64,000 nucleotides of DNA from Croceicoccus gelatinilyticus (GTDB taxonomy: Bacteria > Pseudomonadota > Alphaproteobacteria > Sphingomonadales > Sphingomonadaceae): NCBI RefSeq assembly GCF_018398395.1, contig NZ_JAHCBF010000009.1, positions 1 to 64,000 of the forward strand, in the 5' to 3' direction. Within the stretch, counting starts at the first letter, position 1. Every line of letters begins with the position of its first letter. The notes beneath the pieces are model-generated. The model did no database searches. It worked only from the letters and a program-made list of their open reading frames with translations, and had not been told where the DNA came from. Of the stretch, positions 53,666 through 64,000 are shown in pieces. The position numbers and the translations under genes were made by a program.

Positions 53666-56600
53666 TCCCCGGCTTCCTTAGCGCCGAGATCGCCGCGGCC
53701 CTGCCATTCGTCGAGCCGCATCAGCTGGTCAAAGTCATTGTAGCCGCCAAGATCGGGATTGAGACGCGCGGTGAAAGGCTCCTCACCCGTGATCCACGCA
53801 TCGATCGCCTCACCCAGAAAGCGGGCGCTCTCGTGCAGGAAATCCTCACGCGGGATGCCTGATTTCCGGCGACCCTCGGGGATAGGCTCGACGCGATAGC
53901 CGAACCCCTCCTTGCCGCGCGAAAGTGACCAGTATTCGAAATGCGTCGGTGTGCCGCTCACCCCTTCGAACCCGTCATTCTCCGCGATCAGCCCCGTGGT
54001 GCCGAGCTGAAGCGCAAAGCCCTGTTCGACCATCGAGGCACTGGGCGGTGTGCCGGTCTTGTAGTCAATGATCGCCAAAGTCCCGTCGGGCAGGCGATCG
54101 ATGCGATCGGCCTTGGCGGTCACTTTCACGCCATTGAACATCATCCCGCCCGATTGCTCGACAAGCAGGACTTCGCGCCCCGCCTCGACCAGTCCGGCCT
54201 GCTCCTGCTCGATCCATTCGAGCCCGGCCATAAGCCTAGGTTGCCACAGCCCGCGCATGAAGGGATGGCCCGACAACTTGCCAAGCTCGTCCAGCGCAAG
54301 CGGCTGCAAGGTCCCCGGTGCGCACTTGTGCCGCTTCTCCCACAGCTCGAGGATGTCGTGGACGACCGTGCCTTTCCATGCGGGCGTCGGTTCCTCATCA
54401 ATCGCGTCGAGCGAACTCAGCTTGAGGATCTTGCTGGCGTAGAACTGGTAGGGATCGGACCGCAGTCGATCGAGCGCGGTTGCGCTGATGTCGACCTTGC
54501 GCTGCTCCGCATCCGGCCTCGGTTCGGGGCGCGGATAGGGAGGCGCGGGATCAGTATCGTCCAGCGCGCGGGCCAGCTTTACCGCTTCGGTCTCACGGTG
54601 GCTTTCGAACTGGTCGCCCAGCATTGCTTTAACCCGCAGGACAAAACGGCTGGCAATCACCGGCCCGCCGACGTCACGAACCGCATAGCTGAGCACGACC
54701 TCGGGCGCGCCGAGTGCGGCGGCAAGGTCGTGCGCGGCAAGACCGATGCGGAAATCGCCGCCCGGGACGCCAAGTCCGCGCAGAACGGCAGGCGCGACAA
54801 GCGGGTCGGACGATGCCGAAGCGGGCCACGAACCTTCGGTCAGTCCGCCGCAGATGACGAGATCAGCGCGGCTCATGCGCGCCTCGATCAAGCCGTAAAT
54901 CGCGATGCGCGGATGGCCGCCCCAGGGCGGACGCACCGACTGCTGGTCCATCGCGTCGCGCAGCATGGCAGGGATTTCGGCGGGGTCGAGCGCAGCAGGC
55001 TCCGCCCTCGCGGCCTCGCGCAGCTCCTCGACGAAAGAGGCCAGTGCACGCCCGTCGGCTTCACCCCAGATGCGCGTGCCGCAAAGCTTTTCGGCGGTTG
55101 CGGCAAGGCAATCGAGAACCTCGGCCAGATCGACCTCACCGGCATCGCCCATCGCGGCCAGTGGCGCGAGCATCTCCGCAACGTCATACCACCACTGCGC
55201 CAGACCATCATCGCTGCGCTTGCGGGCACGTTCCAAGGCCGCATCGCCGAGCGGACCGAGCCCAGCGTCAAGCCTCGGCCCGCGCAGGGCAAGGTCAAAC
55301 TGGCGCACGTTGGCAAGCCATTTCCTCCGCTCGTCCCCTTGCGTTCCGGCAAGCGGATGGGACAGCGCCGACAGCAGCGGGATCGGCGCAGCGCGTGTAC
55401 CCATGACCTCGGCCAGATGAAGGAACAGTCGCCCGGCCACCGTCTGCGGCAAGGGTCGGCCAGCAGAATCGTCGGCAATGACGTTCCAGCGCGCCAGATG
55501 CGCGATCACCCGTCCGGCAAGTCCGCGATCGGGAGTGACCAGCGCGATACGCTGCTCCGGCACTTCCAGAGCTTCTCGGATAAGAACCGCGATAGCCTGC
55601 GCCTCTTCCTCGGGGTGTGCAGTTTCCATGACCCGCACACCGGCAAGGCGGCGCCTGTTCGCGGGCAGGTCCACCCACGATGCGCTTTCCTCCGGCGGCA
55701 GGAACAGGTTCGAGATCGCCTTGCTCCGCTCGGGCGCAGCCGCGCCAAGCCCTCGCCTGTGCCACGGACGCACTTCGCCGCGGTTCACGCCCATGCGGTT
55801 GAGCAAGAGCTTCAGGTGATACTGCGGATGCGTAACCGCATCGCCTGGCGAAAGCGGCGGATCGTCGGGATTTTCCGAATGCCCCGCACTGCCCAGCGCG
55901 TTCCAGACCGCATCGTCCAGCGACAGGTCGAGATCGGGCAGGATCACCGCCCCTGCCGGAAGCCCCGCGATCGTGCGCAGCAGGCGCGCAATGGCGGGAC
56001 TGGCACTGGTAATGCCCGCCGCAACGACGGGATGGTTCGGCGGTGTTTCGGCCCATCGCCGCGCCACATGTTCGAACAGGGCATTGCGACGCGCGGGGGC
56101 ATCGATCTCGCCGCGTGCCTGCAATTCGGCCAGCCACATCCGCTGGACGATCATGAAGAGCCGCAGGTTGCGCTCCCAGTGCTTTGACAGGTCGCCGACG
56201 ATGCCGATGACGCGCTCGCCCATGAGGTCGTCGGGGTCGATGTCCTCGACCAGCAGGCGGTCCATCGTCCGCGCGATCTCGCGCGCCTGGCGCAGCAGGG
56301 CGGCCTTGCCGGGAACGGTCAGCCCTTCGGCCTCCATCGCCTGTCGCAACATCGTGGCAAGCGTGAGCCAGCGCCGCGTCGGGTCTGCGGCAGGCGGAAT
56401 GTCCGCCCCTCCCCCGATCGGATCGAGCAAGGGGCCGAGAGTTTCGTCGAGGTCGATATCGCCGATCACCGCCATGCGCGGCAGCAGCAGTCCGTCGCCC
56501 GACAGCCTGACGAACGCCTCGGTCACGGTGCGGATGGCGCGGCGGCTCGGCAGCAGCAGCGTCATACGCGCAAGGCCGAAACGGTCCTCGTTATAGCGCG

Positions 56601-56682
56601 GGATCAGGCCCGCGACGAGCGCATCGGCAAAACCGCGGTGCGCTGCGATCGAATAGAGAGAGAGCCGCGTGCCGTCAGACAC
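53662..56682 (-). CDS. addB: AddB subunit of the AddAB helicase-nuclease, 1006 aa
   Basis: Start chosen at the GTG at 56682 (MSDGTRLSLYSIAAHRGFAD); the open frame goes to 56883, but that part lies inside murU. Begins with an inactivated helicase-like domain (LARMTLLLPSRRAIRTV), and ends with the nuclease TLAIIDYKTGTPPSASMVEQ. A Cys-cluster-type iron-sulphur nuclease is usual for AddB, but I cannot place four Cys with confidence. Overlaps murU by 8 nt and addA by 4 nt. Confidence 0.9.
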   Translation of the reverse strand: MSDGTRLSLYSIAAHRGFADALVAGLIPRYNEDRFGLARMTLLLPSRRAIRTVTEAFVRLSGDGLLLPRMAVIGDIDLDETLGPLLDPIGGGADIPPAADPTRRWLTLATMLRQAMEAEGLTVPGKAALLRQAREIARTMDRLLVEDIDPDDLMGERVIGIVGDLSKHWERNLRLFMIVQRMWLAELQARGEIDAPARRNALFEHVARRWAETPPNHPVVAAGITSASPAIARLLRTIAGLPAGAVILPDLDLSLDDAVWNALGSAGHSENPDDPPLSPGDAVTHPQYHLKLLLNRMGVNRGEVRPWHRRGLGAAAPERSKAISNLFLPPEESASWVDLPANRRRLAGVRVMETAHPEEEAQAIAVLIREALEVPEQRIALVTPDRGLAGRVIAHLARWNVIADDSAGRPLPQTVAGRLFLHLAEVMGTRAAPIPLLSALSHPLAGTQGDERRKWLANVRQFDLALRGPRLDAGLGPLGDAALERARKRSDDGLAQWWYDVAEMLAPLAAMGDAGEVDLAEVLDCLAATAEKLCGTRIWGEADGRALASFVEELREAARAEPAALDPAEIPAMLRDAMDQQSVRPPWGGHPRIAIYGLIEARMSRADLVICGGLTEGSWPASASSDPLVAPAVLRGLGVPGGDFRIGLAAHDLAAALGAPEVVLSYAVRDVGGPVIASRFVLRVKAMLGDQFESHRETEAVKLARALDDTDPAPPYPRPEPRPDAEQRKVDISATALDRLRSDPYQFYASKILKLSSLDAIDEEPTPAWKGTVVHDILELWEKRHKCAPGTLQPLALDELGKLSGHPFMRGLWQPRLMAGLEWIEQEQAGLVEAGREVLLVEQSGGMMFNGVKVTAKADRIDRLPDGTLAIIDYKTGTPPSASMVEQGFALQLGTTGLIAENDGFEGVSGTPTHFEYWSLSRGKEGFGYRVEPIPEGRRKSGIPREDFLHESARFLGEAIDAWITGEEPFTARLNPDLGGYNDFDQLMRLDEWQGRGDLGAKEAGE

Positions 56683-57418
56683 GCGTGAACAGCTTCTCGG
56701 CCGGGGCGATGTGTTCAGGCTGGCCGATCTCGATCCACTCACCCATGTGAATGGTGCCGTAAAGGCGGCCTTCCTCGATAGCGCGGGACCAGAAGTAGTT
56801 GGTGCTGAACTTCGCCTCTTCCGGCGGATCGCGCAGGAGGTTGGCCGAACACAGCTGGATGCCGCTGAACACGAAAGGCGCAACGCGGCCCGACTTGCGG
56901 CGCGTCACGCGGCCCATCGCGTCGAGGTGGAAGTCGCCCTTCCCACGATAGTTGTGCGCGCGCTGATGCGGGACAAGCAGCAGCAGCGCGTCCATCTTTT
57001 CCGGGTCCCAACTTACCGAAAGCTGGCGGAAAACATCGCGCGGGCCATCAAGCCACATGGCATCGGAATTGAGGCAGAAGAACGTGTCGCCAAGCAGGTC
57101 CTGCGCCTTCACCAGACCGCCGCCGGTTTCCAGCAACTGCTCCCGCTCGTCCGAAATCGTGACCTTGGGCTCGCTGCGCAGCTTCATGTGCGCCTCGATC
57201 GCGTCGGCGAGGTAGTGGACATTAACGATAGCGCGTCCGACGCCTGCCGAGGCCAGCCTGTCGAGCGCATGGTCGAGCAGAGGCTTTCCGGCGACTTTCA
57301 CCATCGGTTTAGGGCGGCTGACGGTCAGCGGACGCATCCGCTTGCCCAGCCCTGCGGCCATGACCATCGCCACGTCGGAGGCGAGCGGTTCCTGCCCCAG
57401 TCTGGCCCGTTCGCTCAT
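56675..57418 (-). CDS. murU: MurNAc-1-phosphate uridylyltransferase (MurU-type), 247 aa
   Basis: Nucleotidyltransferase signature DVAMVMAAGLGKRMRPLTVS, PKPMVKVAGKPLLDHALDRL, FFCLNSDAMWLD and a C-terminal GEWIEIGQPEHIAPAE. Pairs with the adjacent AmgK kinase. In pseudomonads, AmgK/MurU turn recycled MurNAc into UDP-MurNAc and so bypass part of de novo synthesis. ATG overlaps the amgK stop (ATGA). Confidence 0.85.
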   Translation of the reverse strand: MSERARLGQEPLASDVAMVMAAGLGKRMRPLTVSRPKPMVKVAGKPLLDHALDRLASAGVGRAIVNVHYLADAIEAHMKLRSEPKVTISDEREQLLETGGGLVKAQDLLGDTFFCLNSDAMWLDGPRDVFRQLSVSWDPEKMDALLLLVPHQRAHNYRGKGDFHLDAMGRVTRRKSGRVAPFVFSGIQLCSANLLRDPPEEAKFSTNYFWSRAIEEGRLYGTIHMGEWIEIGQPEHIAPAEKLFTRV

Positions 57419-58437
57419 GCGCCGGTCTGCCCGCGCGCGGCGCGCAGTTCGCCGGGAATATTGGCATCCATCCAGCGTGCGATGGGTCCAAGCGCCGGAT
57501 GCGCCAGATCACGCTCCATCGCTTTCCAGACACGCGGGATCAGGTCGAGATAGCGGTCCTTCCCGTCACGACGCGAGAGGCGCACGAAGATGCCCACGAT
57601 TTTCGCATTCCGCTGCGCGCCGAGCCTTGCATAGTCGGCAAGAAAGGTATCGGCATCGTCAACATGAGCAAGGTAATGGTCGAGCATCGCGCTCTCCAGC
57701 GCCGGATCAACATCGCGCCGGGCATCCTGAAGCAGCGAGACGAGATCGTATGCCGGATGGCCAACAAGCGCGTCCTGGAAATCGAGCAGACCCTGACCGA
57801 ATGCCTCGAACCCGTCGTCATCGTCGAGAAGCATGATGTTCTCTGCATGATAGTCGCGCAGGACCGTCACGCCCGCCCCTTGCGTCTCGATCAGCGGGGC
57901 AAGCACTTCGCGCCATGCTGCTTCGTAGCCGGTGTCATCGACGGCAAGACCGTGGGCGACGCAGAACCACTCGGTAAAAAGCTTCGCCTCGCGCAGGTAT
58001 TCGTTGAGGTCGTAGGGGCGGAAAGGCCCCGCAGGCGTGCGGTGAAGCTGCGCCAGGACGCTGACGGCGTCGCGGTAGATCGGCGTCTCGTCGTCTGGCG
58101 CGTCGTCGAGGTGATCGCGCATCCGGCGGTGGCCGAAGTCCTCGAGCAAGACGAGACCTTTCGCCGCATCCTCGGCCAGCACTTTCGGCGCGCGGAAACC
58201 GTGGTCGAGCAGGTAGTGCGCAGCCGTAAGGAACGGGCGCGGATCCTCGTTCGGCGGCGGCGCGTCCATCAGCATCGCGCTTTCACCATCGCGATCGATG
58301 CGGAAATAGCGGCGGAACGAGGCATCGCCGGCCAGCGCCTCTATCTTCGCCGAACCCCACCCTGCCTCGGCAAGGAAGTCGCGGGCATGGGGCGGCGCGG
58401 TGTCGGAAGGGGTCTTAGCGTTTGCAGGCTCGGTCAT
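57415..58437 (-). CDS. amgK: Sugar kinase AmgK (N-acetylmuramate/GlcNAc-1-kinase type), 340 aa
   Basis: Aminoglycoside-phosphotransferase-like fold: ASFRRYFRIDRDGESAMLMD, GLVLLEDFGHRR, VLRDYHAENIMLLDDDDGFE (catalytic loop with Asp and Asn) and GLLDFQDALVGHPAYDLVSL. ATG at 58437 overlaps the tsaE stop (ATGA), so I prefer it to 58455. In peptidoglycan recycling it phosphorylates MurNAc for MurU. Confidence 0.87.
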   Translation of the reverse strand: MTEPANAKTPSDTAPPHARDFLAEAGWGSAKIEALAGDASFRRYFRIDRDGESAMLMDAPPPNEDPRPFLTAAHYLLDHGFRAPKVLAEDAAKGLVLLEDFGHRRMRDHLDDAPDDETPIYRDAVSVLAQLHRTPAGPFRPYDLNEYLREAKLFTEWFCVAHGLAVDDTGYEAAWREVLAPLIETQGAGVTVLRDYHAENIMLLDDDDGFEAFGQGLLDFQDALVGHPAYDLVSLLQDARRDVDPALESAMLDHYLAHVDDADTFLADYARLGAQRNAKIVGIFVRLSRRDGKDRYLDLIPRVWKAMERDLAHPALGPIARWMDANIPGELRAARGQTGA

Positions 58438-58889
58438 GGCATGCGCTCTAGCCAATCCGGCCCCGCCTCGACAATCGCCAACCGTCCTTCATCCGCCGTT
58501 TCGAGCCGGATCGACAGACAGGCGCGTTCATGTGCGAAACCGCCGGCCTGTTCGGGCCACTCTGCAATGAGCGCGCCATCGTGGCGATAGTCGTCGAGGC
58601 CCAGTTCCTCGGCCTCGGACGGGTCTTCCAGTCTATAGAAATCCGCATGAACCAGCGGCAGGCTGACCGAGGGCGGATCATATGTCTGGATGATCGCGAA
58701 AGTGGGCGACGGAACTTCGCCTTCGTGCCCCAGCGCGCCGATGATCGCGCGCGCCATAGTGGTCTTGCCCGCACCGAGCCCGCCCGAAAGCGCAACGACG
58801 TCTCCTGCGCGGAGCCGCTCTGCGATCCGCGCGCCCAGCGCGGCGGTCGCTCCGGCATCGGGGAGCGGATAAGTCGCGGTCCCGCTCAC
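58434..58889 (-). CDS. tsaE: tRNA t6A-biosynthesis ATPase TsaE, 151 aa
   Basis: P-loop GGLGAGKTTMARAII, then VPSPTFAIIQTYD and HADFYRLEDPSEAEELGLDD characteristic of TsaE. It acts with TsaB/TsaD in making t6A37 of tRNAs. GTG at 58889 overlaps the divL stop (GTGA). Normal length. Confidence 0.95.
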   Translation of the reverse strand: MSGTATYPLPDAGATAALGARIAERLRAGDVVALSGGLGAGKTTMARAIIGALGHEGEVPSPTFAIIQTYDPPSVSLPLVHADFYRLEDPSEAEELGLDDYRHDGALIAEWPEQAGGFAHERACLSIRLETADEGRLAIVEAGPDWLERMP

Positions 58890-61216
58890 GGAAGGCGGAT
58901 CGTCGCGGTCACGCCCGAACGCGCGTGCTGCATGAATTCGAGAGCGCCGTCGTGCGCCTCGATCAGCTCGCGGGCAAGCGGCAGGCCCAGCCCCGCGTTC
59001 TGGCGGGCCATCTCTGCCTCTGGCCCTTCTTCTCCCGGGACGTGATGGATAATAACCTGAGCCCCGTCACGGCGGCGCTTGAGATCGACATTGACGCGCC
59101 CGCCCCGCCCGCTCGACGCGATTGCGTTGTCGAGGACATTGCCGATCGCGCGCGCCAATCTGCGCGCATCGCCGTGAACGGTCCCCGAACTGCGATCGCC
59201 CCGCAGGTTCAGCGTGATGCCCGCGCCCTCGATCTGGGCGGCGCGGTCGTGAACCACGCGTGTGACGAGCGGCATCAGTTCGACCACTTCGCGGGTCAGC
59301 GGGAGCAGGCCCGCCTCGCTCTGCGTCAGGTCGAGCACGGATTCGATCTGGTCGGACAGGCGCGCGGTCGAATCGAGGATGGCTGCGACATATTCCGCGC
59401 CCGTTTCCGAAAGCTCGCCCGCAACGCCGTCGCGCAGCATCTCTGCAAAGCCGGTGATCGAGGTCAGCGGCGTGCGGAATTCATAGCTCATGTTGGCAAG
59501 GAAGCGGGTCTTCACCGCATCCGCCTCGACCAGCGCCTGATTACGCTCCATCAGCGCGGCTTCCGCCTTCTGGCTGTCGGTAATGTCGAGGCTGGTCAGC
59601 ATACCGTTACCGTCAGGCAGCGGCACGCCCATCAGCGCGAGAGTGCGTCCGTCGGCAAGACTGACTCGCCCGCCCGATTGTTCGCGGCGCAGGGTCGCGG
59701 CCTCGATGACCATGCCGATGCGGCGGGCGTCACCCTCGGTCGCCAGTTGCGGCTTCAGCGCCTCGAGCAGCGCATCGATATGTGGGTGTGTGCCGAGGAA
59801 TTCTTCGCTTAGCCCCCATTCGGCCGCGAAACGGCGGTTCCACAGTTGCAGACGGCCATCCGGGGCGAGCACGACGAGTCCTTCGAAGAGGCTGTCCTGC
59901 GTCGCGGTACGAACGCGCAGCAGCGTGTCGCGCGCGCTTGCGAGTTGCAGTTGTTCCGTCCGGTCCTCGACGATCATCATCAGCCCGCCGTCAGGCATCG
60001 GCTGGGCAACGATGCGCAAATGCGTACCGTCGGGAAGGACCCATTCCTCGTCCTTCACCTCGCTCGCGAGGAACCAGGCTTCCTTTTCCTTGCGCCATGC
60101 AGGGAAGTCGCGGACCTCGGGCAAGCGACCTGCCCCGCGCATGATTTCGAACACTTCGTTCAGCGGCGTTGCTTCCTGTCCGATATTGGGCGGAAGGCGG
60201 AACGTGCGCTGCATCGGCAAGTTCACGAAGATGAGGTTACGCGCTGCATCGAACTGCGCGACGCCTGACGACATCTGGTCCAGCAAGGCGCGCTGTGCTG
60301 CACGGAAGGCGCGATATTCGCGGTTAAGCTGCTCAAGATCCTCGACATCGATGGCATAGCCGGCGATGCCCTCGCTCCCGACGGGCAAATCGCTGACCTT
60401 GTAGGCGCGGCGCTCACCCTCGATCGTGACCATGACGTTACGCTGGATCGCACGGCCGCTCTCGCGGGCCTGCACCGCCACCTCGGAAGCGCTCAGCCCT
60501 TCTACCGGCTCGACCAGTTCGACGTTGTTGCTGACGACATCTTCAGCACTTTCGCCTCCGACGGCGGAGACATAGGCGCTGTTTACCAGTCTCAGGCGTG
60601 CATCCGCTCCGCGGAACCACATCGGTACCGGCGCCGCTTCGATCAGCCCGACGAGCGCGGAGAAATCGGCCAGCGCCTTTTCCGAAGCATCGGTCAGGCG
60701 CGTGATCTCTGCTGCGCTGTCACTGGCATCGATGACCCAGATGACGACCGCCCCGCCACGTGCGACTTGCGGGTCTGCAAGATGCCCGCTCACCGACAGG
60801 GCATGACCCTCGCCTGTGGGATGGAGCATCATCTTGAACGGCGCGGCGGACGACATGGTCCGCTGGACGTTCTGCTTCAAATTTTCGAGTTCGGCCGGGC
60901 AGACCCCGCGGGCACCCTCGCGCGCAAGGCCGTCGAGGGTTTTGGGAATATCCTCAAGCCCGAACCAGCTGGCCAGTCGGGCGCTTGCTTCAAGCTTGCC
61001 ATCGGCGCGAACGACCAGAGGGAGCGCGGGGGCTTCCTCCATCATCCGGCCCATGCGGAGCATCTGCATCCGGTCGCGACGCGAGGAGCCGCGGCGGCGA
61101 CGCGCGGTCATAAGCGTCCAGACGGCAGCCGCCGTCCAGCACGCCATGATCAGCCCAAGCAATACCAGCGCGGGTATGCCGATCGTGATCGAGTCTGCGC
61201 CCCACCAGTTTCCCAT
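58886..61216 (-). CDS. divL: DivL-type PAS sensor kinase with Tyr at the phospho-site, 776 aa
   Basis: N-terminal membrane helix (IGIPALVLLGLIMACWTAAA), several PAS domains, then a HisKA-type dimerisation segment that reads FLANMSYEFRTPLTSITGF. The codon is TAT, so the usual phospho-accepting His is Tyr, as in Caulobacter DivL. The ATPase part keeps the N box (RAIGNVLDNAI), but the DxG motif of the G1 box is changed (HHVPGEEG). In Caulobacter, DivL controls CckA and so CtrA and cell polarity, mostly as a scaffold; the same role is expected here. First gene of a five-gene overlapping run (divL-tsaE-amgK-murU-addB-addA). Confidence 0.87.
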   Translation of the reverse strand: MGNWWGADSITIGIPALVLLGLIMACWTAAAVWTLMTARRRRGSSRRDRMQMLRMGRMMEEAPALPLVVRADGKLEASARLASWFGLEDIPKTLDGLAREGARGVCPAELENLKQNVQRTMSSAAPFKMMLHPTGEGHALSVSGHLADPQVARGGAVVIWVIDASDSAAEITRLTDASEKALADFSALVGLIEAAPVPMWFRGADARLRLVNSAYVSAVGGESAEDVVSNNVELVEPVEGLSASEVAVQARESGRAIQRNVMVTIEGERRAYKVSDLPVGSEGIAGYAIDVEDLEQLNREYRAFRAAQRALLDQMSSGVAQFDAARNLIFVNLPMQRTFRLPPNIGQEATPLNEVFEIMRGAGRLPEVRDFPAWRKEKEAWFLASEVKDEEWVLPDGTHLRIVAQPMPDGGLMMIVEDRTEQLQLASARDTLLRVRTATQDSLFEGLVVLAPDGRLQLWNRRFAAEWGLSEEFLGTHPHIDALLEALKPQLATEGDARRIGMVIEAATLRREQSGGRVSLADGRTLALMGVPLPDGNGMLTSLDITDSQKAEAALMERNQALVEADAVKTRFLANMSYEFRTPLTSITGFAEMLRDGVAGELSETGAEYVAAILDSTARLSDQIESVLDLTQSEAGLLPLTREVVELMPLVTRVVHDRAAQIEGAGITLNLRGDRSSGTVHGDARRLARAIGNVLDNAIASSGRGGRVNVDLKRRRDGAQVIIHHVPGEEGPEAEMARQNAGLGLPLARELIEAHDGALEFMQHARSGVTATIRLP

Positions 61217-61306
61217 GGCGTTTGGCTATTCGCTGGCGCGGACGAACACAACTGCCCCGAACCATAGAGGTGGGAAAAGTTGCGCCCGTCCGCGCCGCAT
61301 ATTCGA

Positions 61307-62725
<1,419 letters not shown>

Positions 62726-62768
62726 GGGGCAACTCCTGAACTTAGCTGCGGCCCTATGCGGGCCAGAA

Positions 62769-62816
62769 AAACGAAAAGCGGGCAGAAGCCCGGCACTGCC
62801 GTGGCCTCTACCCGCT
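62769..62816 (-). promoter_or_regulatory. Attenuator-like hairpin in the ahcY leader
   Basis: In the minus-strand RNA, AGCGGGTAGAGGC pairs with GCTTCTGCCCGCT over a 40-nt element (62777-62816) and is followed by TTTTCGTTTTTC, the form of an intrinsic terminator about 45 nt before the ahcY GTG. It would allow transcription to be stopped before the gene. Confidence 0.55.
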
Positions 62817-62833
62817 CTCCGTCCTGAGGGCAA

Positions 62834-62853
62834 ATATAAAGAAAACTTTATAT
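62834..62853 (-). promoter_or_regulatory. Perfect 8-bp hairpin upstream of the ahcY attenuator
   Basis: ATATAAAG-AAAA-CTTTATAT, an AT-only stem in a GC-rich region. It could be part of a ligand-sensing leader or of the promoter. Confidence 0.35.
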
Positions 62854-62952
62854 CCGCCTCTGCGGCCCTTTTCGCGATCGCCTAGTTCCCCTCGGCGATC
62901 GCCGTCCCGTGCGTGGACGATTCTGTCCGGTCCGTTATGCCGCCATTAGCGC

Positions 62953-63414
62953 TCAGCGCTTCATGGCGAATTTTGCGGGCCGGTCGGTCGCAAGCAACTC
63001 ATTGGCAACCACCAGGAGCTGGCTGCTGTCACGGTGTGCGGCAAGACCGCTGGTTACCTGCTTAAGTTCCGCACATTCGAGCCAGGGATGACCCTGACCG
63101 TAGACGTTCGCCATGCTCACGCTGATCTTGTCGAGCTGACGCTTGGCGCCCTTGGCGCCGTACTTGCTGTGATAAGAAGACTGGAGCGAGCGTGCTGCGC
63201 CCTGAAGTGCCACGTTGTGCTTCACGGCGAACTTTTCGTAGTCCCGCTGGAAGTTGTCCGCGCCGTGGCGGCAGCGCAAGGCCGTCACCATCAGCATGAT
63301 GTCCAGTTTGCGCAGCTTTTCGGCGTCGGCGTAACCGCCTGCCTGTGCCGGCATTGCCGTTGCAAGGATGGCGGCCGATGCAATGGCGCCGACAGTCTTA
63401 CCCAGTTTCCCCAT
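62953..63414 (-). CDS. Exported Cys-containing protein, 153 aa
   Basis: Signal peptide (IASAAILATAMPAQAGGYAD), then a helical body (LRKLDIMLMVTALRCRHGAD, RDYEKFAVKHNVALQGAARS) with two Cys and an LLVVANELLATDRPAKF end. It is commonly found beside ahcY in sphingomonads, but the reason is unknown and no enzyme motif is visible. ATG at 63414 (GGGGAG). Confidence 0.7.
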   Translation of the reverse strand: MGKLGKTVGAIASAAILATAMPAQAGGYADAEKLRKLDIMLMVTALRCRHGADNFQRDYEKFAVKHNVALQGAARSLQSSYHSKYGAKGAKRQLDKISVSMANVYGQGHPWLECAELKQVTSGLAAHRDSSQLLVVANELLATDRPAKFAMKR

Positions 63415-63610
63415 GTCCGATGCTCCCCGTGAATTCTCAGTTCGAGTTGGCTGGTCGTCTACGGGGGCCATCATCGGCCAAACCTTTTACCGAAAGTTAA
63501 AGGCGGGCAGTAAAGGCAAATTAACCAAGCTTCGTCCGATCGCATCTTGTGACGGGAAATGCCGAACCTATGTGTCGGCACGCGCACAACACGCATCGAA
63601 AGGATTACGA

Positions 63611-64000
63611 ATGACGATCAAGGTGGGAGAAACGCTTCCCGACGTGACGCTGGTCAAGGCGACGAGCGAAGGTCCGGAAAAGGTCCAGTCGAGCGAATAC
63701 TTCGCGGGCAAGAAGGTCGCTCTCTTCTCGGTTCCGGGTGCATTCACACCGACCTGCTCGGCCAAGCACCTCCCTGGCTTCGTCGAGAAGGCGGATGAAC
63801 TGAAGGCAAAGGGCATCGACGAGATCGCCTGCACCGCCGTCAACGATCCCTTCGTCATGCAGGCATGGAAGGAACGCGACGGTTCGGAAAGCGTGACCAT
63901 GCTCGCCGACGGCAATGGCGACATGGCGCAGGCCCTTGGCCTCACCATGGACGGTTCGGGCTTTGGCCTCGGTCAGCGCGGCTCGCGCTGGTCGGCGGTC
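63611..64000 (+). CDS. Peroxiredoxin (Prx5 type), partial at the window end
   Basis: MTIKVGETLPDVTLVKATSE and FSVPGAFTPTCSAKHLPGFV with the PxxxTxxC peroxidatic site (Cys in FTPTC). AAAGGA ribosome site before ATG at 63611. 130 codons are seen before the window edge, of about 160 expected. Reduces hydrogen peroxide and organic hydroperoxides. Confidence 0.93.
   Translation, partial: MTIKVGETLPDVTLVKATSEGPEKVQSSEYFAGKKVALFSVPGAFTPTCSAKHLPGFVEKADELKAKGIDEIACTAVNDPFVMQAWKERDGSESVTMLADGNGDMAQALGLTMDGSGFGLGQRGSRWSAV

Noticed and set aside
50690-56187. Long open frames antisense to addA and addB
   Set aside because: Shadow frames of real minus-strand genes.

Overview
The window reads as a chromosome segment of a GC-rich alphaproteobacterium of the order Sphingomonadales (Sphingomonadaceae or Erythrobacteraceae). 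Evidence: the divL-tsaE-amgK-murU-addB-addA gene train, the ppk-ppx pair, a large TonB-dependent receptor with a partner lipoprotein, a GTTC-N7-GTTC SOS box, and the parB / strawberry-notch / toprim / ArdC backbone typical of sphingomonad integrative elements. The genus cannot be read from the sequence.

About 1-28,680 is accessory DNA ending at the 3' end of an elongator tRNA-Met (CAT). Its right end has a P4-type integrase (27244-28497) and three tandem 10-bp repeats that may be integrase arm sites. Inward lie a truncated-looking ICE backbone (lytic transglycosylase, DUF5818-like protein, toprim primase-like protein, 1415-aa strawberry-notch helicase/methylase, ParB, ArdC-like antirestriction protein, SLOG/DUF2493 protein, SSB, small proteins). 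A MerR-controlled merT-like operon is inserted on the opposite strand. No type IV secretion genes lie in this window. Two translationally coupled tyrosine recombinases (8502-10906) separate the backbone from a defence-like block.

The defence-like block (1-8,142) holds two sets. (a) A sigma-54 activator with an RtcR/CARF-like sensor domain (3012-4514) lies divergent to a four-gene overlapping operon of three small proteins and an HNH-SF2 helicase fusion. That operon carries an almost perfect -24/-12 sigma-54 promoter (2829-2844, minus). (b) A three-gene cassette has the form of an ABC-three-component (ABC-3C) conflict system: an Mrr-like nuclease-domain effector, a small middle component and a zinc-hook ABC ATPase. 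The inducible CARF-like/sigma-54/HNH-helicase unit is the best candidate for an undescribed system here.

From 28,753 to 64,000 the DNA is core chromosome: mfd, nadK, tRNA-Asn, a CsbD-like protein, ppx/ppk, a small TPR-like exported protein, a lipoprotein and TonB receptor downstream of Pho-box-like repeats, a PRC-barrel protein, an OmpR-type regulator with a degenerate receiver, secA, argJ, an inositol-phosphatase-family gene, trxA, addAB, murU/amgK (peptidoglycan recycling), tsaE, a DivL-type kinase with Tyr in place of the phospho-accepting His, ahcY with an attenuator-like leader, an exported protein, and a peroxiredoxin cut by the window edge.
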